Counted from the first letter of the stretch, positions 39,101-50,165 are shown. The stretch: 64,000 nucleotides of DNA from Istiophorus platypterus (GCA_016859345.1 CM029120.1:7431501-7495500); one strand, 5' to 3'. Numbers and translations are program-made. Notes: generated by a model not told the origin, from the letters alone.

Positions 39101-42100
39101 GACAATGACTGAGGGTTTGTGGTCTGCACGGCTGAGGTCTTGGGGGTTCGAAGACCTGGGGGGCCAGTTGGAGCCCAGGGCTGCTTCATCTCGGTCAGGG
39201 GAGGAGGGCTCCTGCCTCCGTACTGGAACAGACACGGGAATGACGAGCGGCATGAGGTTGTCGTCTCGAGGCCGCTTGGCGTTCAGACCCTCTGGTTCAG
39301 TGGGACTCCAAGGCCTGTGGGGCTCCTAATAAAGATGGTGGAGGACAGCGTTACAATGCTTTTTAGATTTCCTTATTCGTCTAAAACATCAAGACCAATT
39401 CCAAGTGCATTGCTAGTACACTGCAAATGTTGGCAGACGCTTAAATAAAGTGGAAACATTAAATAAATTAATCAATCACTTGATTTAAAAGAAATGTGTT
39501 GGTAGAAATTTTGATGAATGAGTAGAGGAAAAAAATCCATAAATTCACTCGTACCATCTCCTTAAATGTACGTATTTGCTGGCTTTCTAAGGCTTTTATG
39601 AGTGTTAACTTAGCTTTATTGAAATTATAATGGGCATTTTCTAATGTTTAATAGACAAAATAAATTTATTCAGAAAGTAAAAATTCAGAAAAAAATAAAA
39701 ATTCAGTTTATTCAATAATAAAAAATAAGCCCCACACTAAAGGAAAATATGACATCCTTGTTGAGGTAATGAACCCTCAACTCCTTAAGGGGTTGACTCT
39801 TCAAACTGGGTTACTTTGATAGTTAAAGACTGCACTGAAGCAAACAACAACAAAAAATACAAACAACACAAAGACAGCCCCATCCTGCTGTTGACTTGTT
39901 ACAGTCCTCTATTCAACACCTGAAACTGCAGCTCACGTTCAAGTTCAAAAATTTTAGGTGACAAACTTTTAATGCAACAACTAATAAAATCAATTAGTGT
40001 AAGTGGAAGAGAGCACTAAGCAACATGTGTAAAGACTGTCACCCCTTAACAACTTTAAGTAATGGCAGCTTAACACACCATAGGACAATTAATGAATAAA
40101 ATTTACTTGGTGGCTGTTAATTCACTTGGGTATGTTGCTGAATTAAAATCAATACATTAAAAATTGGGAACCCTGCAGCCTTATTACTCTCTGCACAAAA
40201 AAACCCCAACATGTGATGAAAATTACATCAATAGTCAAAATGGAGTGTTTATAAATAGGTCGATACAACATTAAACAAGCCTGAAATGTATTCCTACAGA
40301 ACCCAAACACAGATAATGAATTGCTGTACAAAGCACTTCAGAAAGAGCCAGAGAACAAAATCTGAAACATTACCATGTCTTGGCTTGATATTGCACTGCT
40401 AGGTGCAGCACCTAAGTGACAGAACGTCCATGCATGTCAAATGAACCATCCCCAAAAGCGTTCTTCACATTTTTTTCTTTGAGAAACCACAATGAGTGGG
40501 CTTGAGCGGCCCCTGTGCTTTAGAACAACGATCAACTCTGGAACGACTTCAAAGTTCTCTAAGCCACCACATCAGAGGCCAGTCGAGGACTGATGCATGC
40601 TCTCGCTGCACACTGCATCTTCATGGGCAGAGAGGCATGCAGCGGTGTGGCTACGCTGGATCTGTGCTCATTATTGCTGGTGGAAAACTCCAGTCCCTAC
40701 ACCAGAGTGGTGGAGAGACATTCTGCTGAGCACTGCAGGCAGGGCAACCCTGCACCCCTCCCTGTATAGAGGGAGGGGGAGGGCAGACGAGGCCAGGCTG
40801 GAGTTTCTCGCCTTTGATGGGATTGGGGGAGGTGTGCAGGCATGTAACCAAACACACTGTATGATCAGCTAGCCGTGAGGCAAATCCAGGGCACAGCCAT
40901 TCTGAACTACAGACATACTGAGTCAGTGGTGTTTGGAAACAGGACTTGTTGCACAATCAAGATATTCAAGAGATAAACACAGATAAGTGTATTACTTCAC
41001 ATGACATGGTTCAGTTAATTTATTAAGTGGTTTAATTACTACATTTTGTAAGCACTGAAAAGTCTCATGTGAAACTGTTTATAAAGTATTCATTTGCCCT
41101 GGGAGAATATTTTAAATGTAATGTTAGCCACAGTGTCCCCCCACAAGGACGAACTAAGCAGCTCAGTTCTGTGGCGTACACTCCATTGGGCGTTGATTAC
41201 ACTCAGCATCTCTTCCAGCAACACGTTAATCACAAACAACACAAGTTTTGGCAGAGTTTTCTTGGCAGTGGCATTAGGCTGTTTTTTCCAGTTCCCGCTC
41301 TTGTTCAGGGAGCTGAAGTCCCACTGCAATTATACCCTGGGATAACACTAGAAAAATAGATTTCGAGCTCTCATCAAGATATTCGCAATTAGGGCTTCCA
41401 GCTTGCAGTGACGAGAGGTTATAAACTGCCATGCAATGATTGGGATTAAGAACATTCAGTTCTTTTCTATTTAAGGTTATTTCTGTGGTTCTTTTGCTTG
41501 GGAGGAAACAGCTGAGAAACAGAAGAGTGAGCAAAAGGGCAAGGAAACCAGTAGGACACAGAAAAGAAAAAGACAAGGGAAAGAATACGTAAAAAGAGAG
41601 AAAGATGAGGAACAAAGAATGGCTGACCATTTTAATAGGTTGCAAATTAAACTGAGCATTTACCTTGACAACATGTGATGGTAGAGACTCCATTTCTGAG
41701 GCCTTCTGAGCAAGGGTCTCCAGGTTGACCTCCTGGGACACCCTGCGTTTCCTTCGCGTGCTCTGAATGACACCCGTTGGGGCTGCCTGGACGTCACGGG
41801 CCCCGTTCTGGGAGCCCTGCAGCCCTGGGGCTGCCTGATCCGAAGAGACAGAGAGAAAAGGGTTGTCGGATGGTGCCCCTCCTTCCTTGGAGAGCCGTCG
41901 CGATCTGCGAAGCTGCGTTAAGGATTGGAGCTGAGTCTGGGGCTGTGACTGGGACAGGAGTTCAGACTGGAGAGGGGGCTGCAGCGGATCTGAAGACTGC
42001 TGGGGTTCTGGGGTGATGTCCTGGATGACTGGCTCCTGGATCTTTGGGGGAGCTGGAGCAGAGGACTCCTGGGAGTGTACCACCACGGGCTGTGGATGGG

Positions 42101-42357
42101 GGTGAGGGTGTGCATTTTGTGCACCAGAGTAATAGTCAAGCACATGAGGGTTTTGTTGTTGCAACTGCTGATGTTGCATTTGCTGTTGAATATGGAGCTG
42201 TTGTTGCTGCTGCTGTTGTTGTTGTATTTGCTGCTGCTGTTGCTGTTGCTGTATCTTTTGTTGCTGCTGCTCATGCTGTATTTGTTGCTGCTGCTGTAGC
42301 TGTTGCTGCACATGCTGTTGATGCTGAATGATTTGTTGCTGCTGCATTTGTTGATGG

Positions 42358-42395
<38 letters not shown>

Positions 42396-42687
42396 AATTT
42401 GCTGCTGGATTATGTGATGTTGTTGCTGGCGTTGTATTTGCCCTTGCTTCTGCAGCTGCTGTAGCTGGTGTGGAGGTTTTGCCTGCGTTGAGTAATTGGG
42501 TGGGTTAGGTAGGGTTGCCCTGTTGCCTTGAAAGGTCTGGTAGTAGGCTGGCAGGTTCTGCTTGGGCTGACCAAAGGCCAACTGGAAGGGCTGCAAAACT
42601 GAGCTTCCTCCTGGGTGGGATGTGCTGTGCTGCTGGGTGTTCAGTGTCCCAGGTTTTAAGGTTTCCTGAAAGGCCTGGGGGGGCGGC

Positions 42688-42744
<57 letters not shown>

Positions 42745-43307
42745 CACTCCATGCCCCGAGCCTTTACTGCATCCCTGTAGGCTTCTACTGCAGGGTTGGC
42801 CCCTACAGGCTGCTTGTCTGCAGCTCTGTTAGGGGGCTGTTGATGTGGCTGTAAGCCAGAATTCTCATGCAACGACTTCACAAATGCATTCTGGGTCCTT
42901 GAGTCTGTTACGTTAACTCCAATGTAATTTGGAAAGTTTTGTCCCCAGTTAGTCATGGAGGTCCAGGACGCAGCTCTCTGCTGCTGGGACAGTGATGGCT
43001 GCTGCTGATTGGGCTCCTGGTGGGCCCACTTCATAGGAACAGTCTGCTGATAATGACCCCTGCTCTGGTCACCCTTGTCCGGGCTGAAGATGACAGAGTT
43101 GAGGTACATATGAGGACCCTCTGGATTGGAGGTCACGGTACTCGCAGCCTCGCTCTGTCCGGGATCTGAGGCAGTGCCACCCGGGGCATAATAGGACCCT
43201 TCAGGGTGCTGAGAAGTCTCCTTCATCGCCACGCTTTGATCGTTGAAAAATGTAATGCGTTTGCCTGTTCTTTTGTTGCTTGGTTTCTGCTGGGCTGGTA
43301 CACTCAT
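24487..43307 (-). CDS. mideas: MIDEAS / ELMSAN1, ELM2-SANT corepressor scaffold
   Basis: Twelve coding exons, all with GT..AG borders and consistent phases: 43307-41664, 39325-39053, 38462-38114, 37832-37766, 35451-35309, 34771-34668, 31068-30993, 30196-30108, 29204-29061, 28338-28219, 26501-26314 and 24724-24487. They give 1,144 residues (human about 1,045). Order: basic start, glutamine tract (190-206) and Q-rich region (about 296-395), conserved RRSRRLSKEG and STRRKRRVSQE motifs, ELM2 (about 779-835), SANT (about 886-935), C2H2 finger (C1061, C1064, H1077, H1081), Ala/Glu-rich helix and acidic end DEDDEDWQ. Family knowledge: nuclear scaffold that binds HDAC1/2 through ELM2-SANT in the mitotic deacetylase (MiDAC) complex. 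The ATG at 43305-43307 (MSVPAQQK) was chosen because it aligns with the mammalian N-terminus and has a better context (G at -3) than the ATG at 43314-43316. Teleosts may carry two paralogues; I cannot tell which this is. Confidence 0.93.
25386..25680. repeat. GGGCTGCAA-family repeat copy
   Basis: Starts TAGGGCTGCAAACATC, then TTTCATTATCGATTAATCT and AAAATGCCAGAAAGTTGTGAA, the order found in the other copies. Lies in the mideas intron between the last two exons. The far end is less clear. Confidence 0.7.
26502..28218 (-). other. mideas: mideas intron between exons 28338-28219 and 26501-26314
   Basis: About 1.7 kb of AT-rich sequence. I see no exon, no recognised repeat and no long open frame on either strand. 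Confidence 0.75.
29061..30196 (-). CDS. mideas: mideas SANT domain exons
   Basis: Exon 30196-30108 encodes the first half (WTAAERRQFNKGI, YKKDFFMVQK). Exon 29204-29061 encodes the second half (KTVAQCVEFYYTYKKH, VKIGRNG). Together they form a complete SANT domain with its characteristic aromatic residues, which in this family contacts HDAC1/2 together with ELM2. The intron between them begins GTATGTGTGTG and runs straight into a dinucleotide tract of about 100 bases. A further repeat copy lies at 29398-29700. Confidence 0.92.
29398..29700. repeat. GGGCTGCAA-family repeat copy, diverged
   Basis: Begins TAGGCCTGCAG followed by CAATTATCGATTAATCTGA, then diverged internal sequence. Within a mideas intron. 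Confidence 0.5.
30002..30104. repeat. (CA)n microsatellite abutting a splice donor
   Basis: About 50 CA units with GT and AA interruptions. Read on the mideas strand it is (TG)n starting a few bases inside the intron after the donor of exon 30196-30108. Confidence 0.95.
30993..35451 (-). CDS. mideas: mideas ELM2 domain and linker exons
   Basis: Exons 35451-35309, 34771-34668 and 31068-30993 encode the ELM2 segment. It starts RINIGSRYQAEVPEL and continues with ADLVWAP, then CGGGTNQELAHHCL and the helix leading to NYHYSGSDSW at the SANT boundary. The order and the invariant GTNQELA H..L pattern agree with mammalian MIDEAS. Introns are 34772-35308 (poly-A at 35082-35102) and 31069-34667. The latter holds two good GGGCTGCAA-family copies and a 166-codon open frame that I do not consider coding. 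Confidence 0.92.
31818..32172. repeat. GGGCTGCAA-family repeat, near-complete copy
   Basis: Begins GGAGCTGCAATGATTGGTGG and ends GTTAGTTGCAGCCCT, so the ends are inverted repeats of AGGGCTGCAA. Internal words include TTTGCTGCTTTTTCTCACC, AATTGAATATCATTGGGTTT and GGGAATTTTTCACAGTTTGT. Length and inverted ends fit a non-autonomous DNA transposon. It matches a very common percomorph repeat from memory. Confidence 0.75.
33118..33415. repeat. GGGCTGCAA-family repeat copy
   Basis: Starts CTAGGGCTTCTACCGATGAA, opposite in orientation to 31818-32172. Contains AGCAAATCCTTCACAACTGA and AGAAGCTGAGAGAA, and ends TGTCTGAGCTCTAC. In a mideas intron. Confidence 0.65.
35452..37765 (-). other. mideas: mideas intron, 2.3 kb
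   Basis: Between exons 37832-37766 and 35451-35309. Unremarkable AT-rich sequence; I see no repeat family, exon or non-coding RNA in it. Short open frames around 35862-36305 lack family resemblance. Confidence 0.75.
37766..39325 (-). CDS. mideas: mideas middle exons
   Basis: Exons 39325-39053 (91 codons, phase 0 on both sides), 38462-38114 and 37832-37766. They encode conserved family stretches including PLVIPVSVPVR, HKPSVIVTRRRS, YSTITPYQSHLRSPVR, LPPYTPPPILSPVREGSGLY and SEATPVSIEP. These proline-rich blocks are shared with mammalian MIDEAS and precede ELM2. Their function is unknown to me. Intron 37833-38113 carries a small tandem duplication, AAAATCCACTCAG twice (37851-37880). Intron 38463-39052 shows nothing notable. 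Confidence 0.9.
39326..41663 (-). other. mideas: mideas intron after the large first coding exon
   Basis: Donor CAAG then GTAAAT at 41663, acceptor TTTATTAG ending at 39326. The reading frame stays open past the donor to 41274, so read-through predictions add about 130 false residues. No other exon or recognised repeat; the GC-richer part at 40500-40900 has only short open frames. Confidence 0.8.
41664..43307 (-). CDS. mideas: mideas first coding exon, glutamine-rich
   Basis: A single 1,644-base exon encodes residues 1-548. The start resembles the mammalian protein (AQ.K..NKR). A pure run of 17 CAG codons lies at 42690-42740. A mixed CAG/CAA/CAT glutamine-histidine-rich stretch runs at about 42130-42420, with a pure CAG run at 42358-42393. 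The exon ends with STRRKRRVSQE, LETLAQKA and the sequence before HVVK. Long open frames on the opposite strand are by-products of the triplet repeats. Confidence 0.93.
42130..42420 (-). repeat. mideas: Coding CAG/CAA-rich tract (polyQ/H)
   Basis: Trinucleotide-rich sequence in frame with mideas, mixing CAG, CAA, CAT and ATT codons so that it encodes mostly glutamine with scattered His, Ile and Met. The interruptions suggest it is older and more stable than the pure tract at 42690-42740. Confidence 0.9.
42690..42740 (-). repeat. mideas: Pure coding (CAG)17 tract
   Basis: Seventeen uninterrupted CTG units on the plus strand, read as 17 CAG glutamine codons followed by proline codons. Purity predicts length polymorphism. 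Confidence 0.95.
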
Positions 43308-43471
43308 GACGGGCATGAAAAAACCGAGCCGGAGAATATTTTCAACCAAACCGACCACTAATGCTCCGACGGGTTTCACTTAAATATATCAATCCAAAAG
43401 TCAACGGGTACCCACATTAAAGTAAATCTGTAAAACTACATTGACATCAGTGTGAGCACGAGCTAGGTCAA

Positions 43472-43576
43472 CTAAGATAATCTTCTCTTCTCCTCTGAGG
43501 TTCTTCGTGACCCATTCAGAGGTCGCTGGCCTGGGGTGAGCAGATCTGAAGAAGTCTGTGTGTCTGTCTCATTCAT
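43472..43576 (-). promoter_or_regulatory. Upstream ORF in mideas 5' UTR
   Basis: In the 5' UTR part of the first coding exon, an ATG (43574-43576, CCCATGA) opens a 34-codon frame ending TAG at 43472-43474, well before the main ATG at 43307. It lies about 12 bases after the predicted acceptor (TATACAG ending at 43587). It could reduce main-frame translation, but this is inference from position only. Confidence 0.55.
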
Positions 43577-44828
43577 GGGCAACACCCTGTATAGAGAAAA
43601 TGAGAGAGGGGTCAGCCATTGAGCCATCAGGCTAAAAGGGGTCCCCACAGGGGGCTCTCATTATCACCCCTGCCTCAGCCATGTAAAAACCTGCTGTTTG
43701 CTTTTTCAACAATAGACCTCCACTGAAAGGTATCGGGTGTGAGAATAGAGGAGGGAAGGTCTAAACTGTGTCATTATTCACCGAGCTCACATGACACAGG
43801 GATGAGGTCCTGCATGCTGGCGAACATTTACACTAAAGGATCTGCATACACTGTTCCTTAGGAAGGTAGTTAGAGATAGCTAAATCAATAGCTCCTGGAA
43901 ATGTCATTACAGGATATTGCTGCACCACATTTAATGAGAGGCCCCGTCATTAATACTGAAGCACAAACACAGACACTGAAAACATGTTCAACACAAAGTT
44001 AGCATTTGTAACTTTATCATCTTTTCTGAAAAACCCCCCATAGCTCAACTGACCTGTAAGAGAAAGGGAGCTCTCTTTCCCGCCAAGCAACCCGAACAGA
44101 CAGAGAGTTTAATGTGACAGACCAACTCTTTTTACAACTATGTGACTCATCAGAGGTGAAAAAAAAGGGAACATATGCCCTTTGAACCATGACAACAGAC
44201 TCAAAAAGGAAGGGTAACTGAAAGTGAGCAATCATGAGTCATGTGGAAAAGATCTATGTGAAGAAAAAAGCAAAATGGCCTTGAAGGCTTTGAAAGTTTG
44301 TAACGATAGCTTGACTATTGCTAAGGCAGCTCGAAATGATTATCAAAAACATTATTTTACGACTAGGTTCCGGAGAAGATTTTGAAATAGTCCATTCTGC
44401 CAGTATTTAAGATGCACACAGATCACGACTGTTGCTGTTCAAATTTCAATCCTCGCTCCATCTGTATAAAATGAAAAGCTTCCCACTCATGTGCAGCAGT
44501 CAACAACCCAAACAGAAAACCATGAAGACTTTTTTTTTTTTTTTTTTAAACTGAGAATCACAATATTCAAAGCACTCACCTTCTGCTGCGCAAAAACATT
44601 TTGTCAAGATGATTACATTGGCTTGATACTAGAATCTGAACATGGGCTTGGCAAAGGCCATCTCTGACAACCTAGGAAGTGACTGACAATTGTCACCCTT
44701 TACACTGGTGGCCTAGTAAAACACAGGCTCCTTAAAATAGACAGCTGCAGCTGTTCAGATCCTGCACAGGCACTGGGGCACCACTGACTGGGGGAAACTG
44801 AATGGCCACGCTGTGTAGCTAACAAACT

Positions 44829-44832
44829 GTAT

Positions 44833-44877
<45 letters not shown>
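44829..44877. repeat. (GT)n microsatellite
   Basis: About 20 GT units in mideas intron 1. Confidence 0.95.
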
Positions 44878-45010
44878 CGCATCAGCAAAACCATGTGATG
44901 TTACACATGCCTTTAGTGATATTGCCATATCCTATCAAACATCCTCTATGAAACAGGTGCACAAAGGTAAACCACGTTTCTCCTGCAGAGTGACCATGCG
45001 TTGGAGAAAA

Positions 45011-45022
45011 TATAATAATAAC

Positions 45023-45060
<38 letters not shown>

Positions 45061-45086
45061 CCACCACCACCACCAACAACAAAAAA
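45011..45086. repeat. Compound (AAT)n-(CCA)n-(CAA)n repeat
   Basis: About 15 AAT units run directly into CCA and CAA units. Confidence 0.9.
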
Positions 45087-45539
45087 CCCCTAAACTGCTG
45101 ACTGCAGGGCGACCATGCTGTGTGAGTAGCCTCTATGCATTTAACGGGCACACACTCTATCCGAGGTGAGGGATTATTGTGACGCATCACAAGTGCAACC
45201 TTACACAAGCTCGGGGGTTTAGCCCAATAAACACGGTAACACGTTAAATTGGCTTAAAATAAATTAACAGCGCCATTAGCCGCCCTAATCCGTCGCCCTT
45301 TCCTAATTTAAATCAGCCCCGTGTGGCACGTCTCGCACATCAGCCGCCATACGCGGCCTGCGCCGTGCAAAAGACGACAAATGAAGAAGACAGAAGGCAA
45401 AACATGCTGAGTCCTTGCACGACTCTTCCCGGACCCCCCCCTCCCTCCACATCACTTTCTGTGGCCGACCAGCTCAGCGCTATTTACGAGAAACCCTTTG
45501 TTGCAGAAAACGGATTATCCAGTCACTAATTCCGTGTCC

Positions 45540-46140
45540 CATCGCAACGAACCCGAGCCAACGGTCGCACACGCCGCGGCCGGAGCGCGGCGGCGTGTGC
45601 GGACGCGGATCGATCCAACTTGTCAACAAGGTAGTTGCGTCCGTCGCTCGGCTCCTCCGGTGCAGCCCCGCTCGGTGCAGCTCCGACGGGGGCATTAAGG
45701 AACAGCCCGTGGGGGTGGGTGGTGGGTGGGGGGGGTTGGATGAGCCCGTTCGGGGACGGTGGGGACGGTGGTGGTGGTGGTGGTGGTCCGGGGTTCGGTC
45801 GCCTGCAGCGCGCAGCCCCGCTCCGCCGCGGCGAGGTAAACAAAACTTTGTCAGCAAAGCCGCGGCCACCATAACACGCGCCGTCGACCGCCGCGGTGGC
45901 AGCAACAGCAACAACAACAATAACAACAACGACGACGACGACGACGCCGAGGCTCCCGGCCCTGCCCGTCCCGATACTTACTGGTAGTCGCGGACGCCGC
46001 TACTGACGGAGGCTCAGCCCGCAGGATCGCACACTCGCGGCTCCGTGCGTCCGGCGGCGGAGGCAGGGCCGCGCGATTCCGACCCGCGCTGATGACTGCA
46101 TACATCCCCGAGGTTGACTCACGCTATGCTGCTGACCTCA
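45540..46140 (-). promoter_or_regulatory. mideas: CpG-rich mideas promoter and non-coding exon 1
   Basis: Dense CpG dinucleotides (for example CGCACACGCCGCGGCCGG near 45565 and GCGGCGGAGG near 46051) in an otherwise AT-rich region mark a CpG-island-like promoter. The predicted exon 1 ends at 45982 before a strong donor, GTAAGTA; its start is not determinable and may lie near 46080-46140. No TATA box is evident. CpG richness continues to about 46400. Confidence 0.55.
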
Positions 46141-47258
46141 CTCACTCTGCTCCTTATTATTTTTTTTTTTTCCTCCTCGTCCTCACCCCTCTCCTCTCCT
46201 CCTCCTCCTCCTCCTCCTCCTCCTCCAACCTCCTCCACCCACCCGCCCCGTTTACAAAGTCAAGAGGAGGAAAAAAAAGGGGGTCGACGTCGGTGCGTAA
46301 ACAGGATCCTTCCCGGTCTGGGGGACTGAGCGCTAATCTGCACCGACGCGGGCGCAACGTCGCCGCTGCCCGTTGCACGTTATTGCGCTACGATTGCACA
46401 CGCACACGGACACGCACAGCAAAACGCACGCAAACGCACGCACACGCACGCACCCAAAAAACTCACGCTGGCGGCGGGGGCCCTTCGCCGTACAACCACT
46501 GTCTCCGTGTCTCTCTGCGAGTCTTGTGACCCCCTCCCTCCTCCTCCTCCTCCTCACCCTCCTCCTCCTCCTCACCACCCTCCGCCGCCCCGTTCTCGCT
46601 GGCCACACCCACTTCCATGCCCATATTAGGTCTTCCTCTGACACGCAGGGCGCTGTAATTTACGGAGCAAGATCCTTTTCAGTCCATGCGGGAAATTCCA
46701 ACACACAAGGGAGGACGGTGCGGATGGAGGTGAAGGGGCGCACCCGGTTACACACTCGGTCTAACATTTACTTTCCTCTGGTTCACACCCCCAATTTTTT
46801 AATTTTTTTTTTTTTTTCCCTTTAAGGGAGGACCTTGCTCTTGTATTGAATGATTGAATGGTTGCATCAAAGAGGGGCCTTGTTTATGGAAGCTGCAGAG
46901 GCTCCTTAGGGTGTGGGAGGCAAAAAAATAAAAAAAAAAAAAAAAATTTGAAAATACACTTTTGTTTATATAGGAGCTGCTGGCTGATATTTTCAGCATG
47001 AATTCAGTGTTTCCAAACTACAGTCGGAAACAGTACGATACAACTACATATTCGCTGCGTGTGCAATGTTCCTAATTTGACTTAATATGTTCACGTTTTC
47101 AGCCTCAGCAGCAGCCAAAATCCATTCAAGTATTTAATATATATGGGGACAGACACAGAGAATGGGAAGAACCTCCACACCCTTTTGTGAAGAAACAGTC
47201 AGCGAGGAGACAGTTAAGTACATTTACGTAGTAAATGACTATCACACAGAATACATTT

Positions 47259-47470
47259 GGGCTGTACCAAACATTAATCATTAATCATTATCATGCTACT
47301 TATTTTCTCCATTTAGCAATGAATTCTTAAAATGTCAGGAAATAGTGCAAAATTCCTCCATGATATTCTTAAATTCCTAAGATATTCAATTTAAAATGAT
47401 ATAAAAACACAGAAAAGAGGCAAATCCTCACATTGAACTGCAGAATAGCTGTAATTTTTACTTGAAAAAG
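47259..47470. repeat. GGGCTGCAA-family repeat copy, truncated
   Basis: GGGCTGTACCAAACATTAATC is followed by TGTCAGGAAATAGTGCAAAA, AGATATTCAATTTAAAATGA and GGCAAATCCTCACATTGAA, in the same order as other copies; the far end is missing. Confidence 0.65.
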
Positions 47471-48506
47471 GGGTTTTAAAATTTATCATAAGTTTATTGT
47501 TAAATTACAGGTACGAGGAAATTAGGTCTCTGTCATGATAGCTACAAACAGTATTATCTTGGTGTTTAACTGGCAATAATGACATTTTATAGGGTAGATA
47601 TTTTGAAGTCTCATAGCAGGAAAAGCATAGGTGTAACAAATAGTATCAATAGCAGTATCTCATTCAGGTATGGCAGCTCCAGGGTGTTGAGAAAGCTGAT
47701 TTAAAGGGACACCATCATTAATCATTACTGTTAGTGGTTACACCTGTGCTTTTCTTGCTATGAAAAGTTAAACAGTCTGCAATCGAAGGGCCTGTTTTAA
47801 GATAAAAAGTGACAGAAGGAGTTCAGCTTGCCTTTGATGAGAGTTGCCACTGAGGACAGCCTTGTGAGACACTGAAAAATCAGTGTCGGTAGTTTGGTAT
47901 CAGTTTGTGCCTGTGATGAAATTATACCTTGTGAATGCTTAACCCGGCCCAGATGTTGCAAGGTGATCTGTGGCCTGCTCAGTGATGTAATGTCAAACAA
48001 ATATAAAAACAATAGCCTGGATAAAAAATGACCCTGGGGAATCTTATGACTTATGGAAAATCACTGGTGGTAGATATTAAAATGAATAATGGCTGAATTC
48101 CATTTAGCTGCTTCCCTTTCAGGATCCTGGTTTAGTGCACGTCGGCTCGACATCACACTCAGGGACTCTTGAACAGAACCCACCCATTTTTATCAGCAAC
48201 ACCTGCACTTTTTCCTACAATGACAAGTCAAAATGTCTGCGGTGCAAAGGGCCTGTTATAATGGGAGTTCAAACTACCTAACCATTAGTAAATGATGAGG
48301 CAATACCGTGTCACTGGACATGACAAAGCATGTGCCAGTCAGACTGGGTCTGTCTCCCGGGCTCTCGCTCTTCTCTCTGTCCCTTAAAATAACGTGCAAA
48401 GCCTGAAAACACTCACAGATGCAGTTGACAAGGAGTCGAGTCAGACTAACATGGCTGCCACTGATGACATTGTCACTGCGCTGGGAATTGCCAGAGAATT
48501 GGGTGG

Positions 48507-48516
48507 GTGTGTGTGC

Positions 48517-48553
<37 letters not shown>
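48507..48553. repeat. (GT)n microsatellite
   Basis: GT run with a CT and TA interruption. Confidence 0.9.
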
Positions 48554-48554
<1 letters not shown>

Positions 48555-48604
48555 AAACAGTCTTCTTGCTGGGTCTAGAAAAATGATTCAATTTATTATT
48601 GTGA

Positions 48605-48917
48605 ATTAACAGAAAATTAACAGGTAACGAATGAGATAATTAACTAATCATCTGTGTAATTTTCTCAAGAAAAGATGAGAAAAAAAAAGCCAAAAATGCT
48701 ATGTGTCAGCTTCTGAAACGTGAGGATTTACTGCATTTCTCCGTTTAACATCTTTCATGGTTGAACATTTATTTTTTTATTTATTTGAGTGCTTGTTGGA
48801 CTATGCCAGAAATCTGAACACACTCCCTGGTGCTCTGGGATGTTGGGACGGGCCTTAATTGAGCAATACTTTTGCAGCTTATTTGATCACTAAAATAAAT
48901 GATAAATGCAGCCCTAG
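48605..48917. repeat. GGGCTGCAA-family repeat copy
   Basis: Ends AAATGCAGCCCTAGA, the family terminus in reverse. Internal words are GTGAGGATTTACTGCATTTC and GGGACGGGCC; AATTAACTAATCATC lies near its start. Confidence 0.65.
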
Positions 48918-49117
48918 ATGCTAATATAATATCAGGAGCTGCACTGTTACAAAATCCAGTGCAGGAGAGGTAGTTTCGACAATCTAATGGGAAAATGTCA
49001 CTGTCTGTTTCTCTGTTTTGTTATGTCTGTATACATTTTACAACTGGATTTCTATTATTATTAATTATTGCAAGTTTTTAAACCTACAATATCCTCACCT
49101 GCAAACTGGCTGCAGCG

Positions 49118-49262
49118 GTCAGACAAACGTAGTTAAGTAGAAGGTACAATATTTCCACCCTAATGTATTGGGAGTAAAAGTATGACAATGAATGCAAGAG
49201 CAAACAAAAACACTCAAGTACCCGAGAACATTTACTTAATTAATTAATTCCCACCACTGGTG
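49118..49262. repeat. ACTTGAGTAAA-family repeat copy
   Basis: AAACGTAGTTAAGTAGAAGG leads to AACACTCAAGTACCCGAGAAC, ATTTACTTAATTAATTAATT and CCCACCACTGG, which matches, in order, a repeat common in spiny-rayed fishes. Confidence 0.6.
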
Positions 49263-50165
49263 ACATTACTGGGAGTCACTCCTCAGGAAACCAGGGCAGG
49301 GGAGGGGGGTCAGGTCAGGTGAAACTAGCTACGTAGACCAAAGCTATTTGCAAACATATTAAAAGGGCAAATTATAGTGTACTAAACCATAAATGCCCCC
49401 ATTTACAAAACACCTATTCATGAGCTGGCATGCATGAGCGAGTAGCCTTTGCAGTACTTACATTAAACTCTGTCCCTCCATGACACACAAGCCTTCATTC
49501 CCGTTTTTGTTTTTTGTTTGTTTTTTGTTTTTTGTTGTTTTTTTTTTTTTTTTTAATTGACGCTGCAGGCAGCGGATGATCCCTTTTTCCTTTTCGGATT
49601 CCTCCACAGGGAGTAACTTCCCAGTTGCACTTTGAAACACTTTTAGCTAGCAACGCTCCAAAACCGCACCACGCGTTAAAAAAAAGAAAAGAAAAATGAA
49701 ATGAAAAATGAAATGAAAACGAAGAAATCTGCGGGCGGAAAACGGACCGGGTGCACTTGCCGATGCGGTGGCAAACGTAGTTAGATCGGCGGCGGAGCGT
49801 GTTCATTAGATTATAGTGTTGATGAACTCGAGTACTCAACAGACGGTCGGTTGCTGGGGCCGCGTTCCGTTTCTGAGCCGCACAAGTTATCTTGACGACT
49901 CGACGGCGCCCAGAGAGGAAATAAAAAACCAGACCGAGGCAAGATGGCAACCGCCCGCTACACCGGGAAGTCGTGGAGGGAGGGAGGGGGGGGGGTAACG
50001 TCGCACTCCGGCGTGGCCGTCTCACGCAGAGATTGCGGGCGCAACGCGGGGCGCTCGCCGGACGATCGATTGGTTAAATGTGATTTTAAAATCGATAAAC
50101 GGATCGATTAATGATGGGGAACCGGAGAAAATCGGTCCGACTGTCAAACTGGGGGGGGACGGGAC

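Larger units (their letters stand above)
43587..45981 (-). other. mideas: mideas intron 1 (5' UTR intron)
   Basis: Donor CCA then GTAAGTA at 45981, acceptor TATACAG at 43587. It contains poly-T (44530-44547), a GT microsatellite (44829-44877), an AAT plus CCA run (45011-45086), and close to the donor a GC-rich part with CAA/GAC triplets (45900-45950). No coding exon is apparent. Confidence 0.65.
46141..49700. other. Spacer between mideas and ptgr2 promoters
   Basis: It begins with TCC triplets (46197-46228) and alternating CA/CG words (46395-46455). Two GGGCTGCAA-family copies follow (47259-47470 and 48605-48917), then a GT run (48507-48553), an ACTTGAGTAAA-family copy (49118-49262) and a T run (49538-49554). 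No exon was recognised. The interval separates two divergently transcribed genes. Confidence 0.65.

Noticed and set aside
41274..43379. Single 701-codon open frame as the whole mideas product
   Set aside because: It begins with GTG immediately after a stop and reads through the donor at 41663 into the intron; the true exon is 43307-41664, spliced to eleven more.
45415..45987. 190-codon plus-strand frame in the mideas promoter
   Set aside because: It contains glycine, tryptophan, asparagine and aspartate runs produced by simple triplet repeats in a CpG island.
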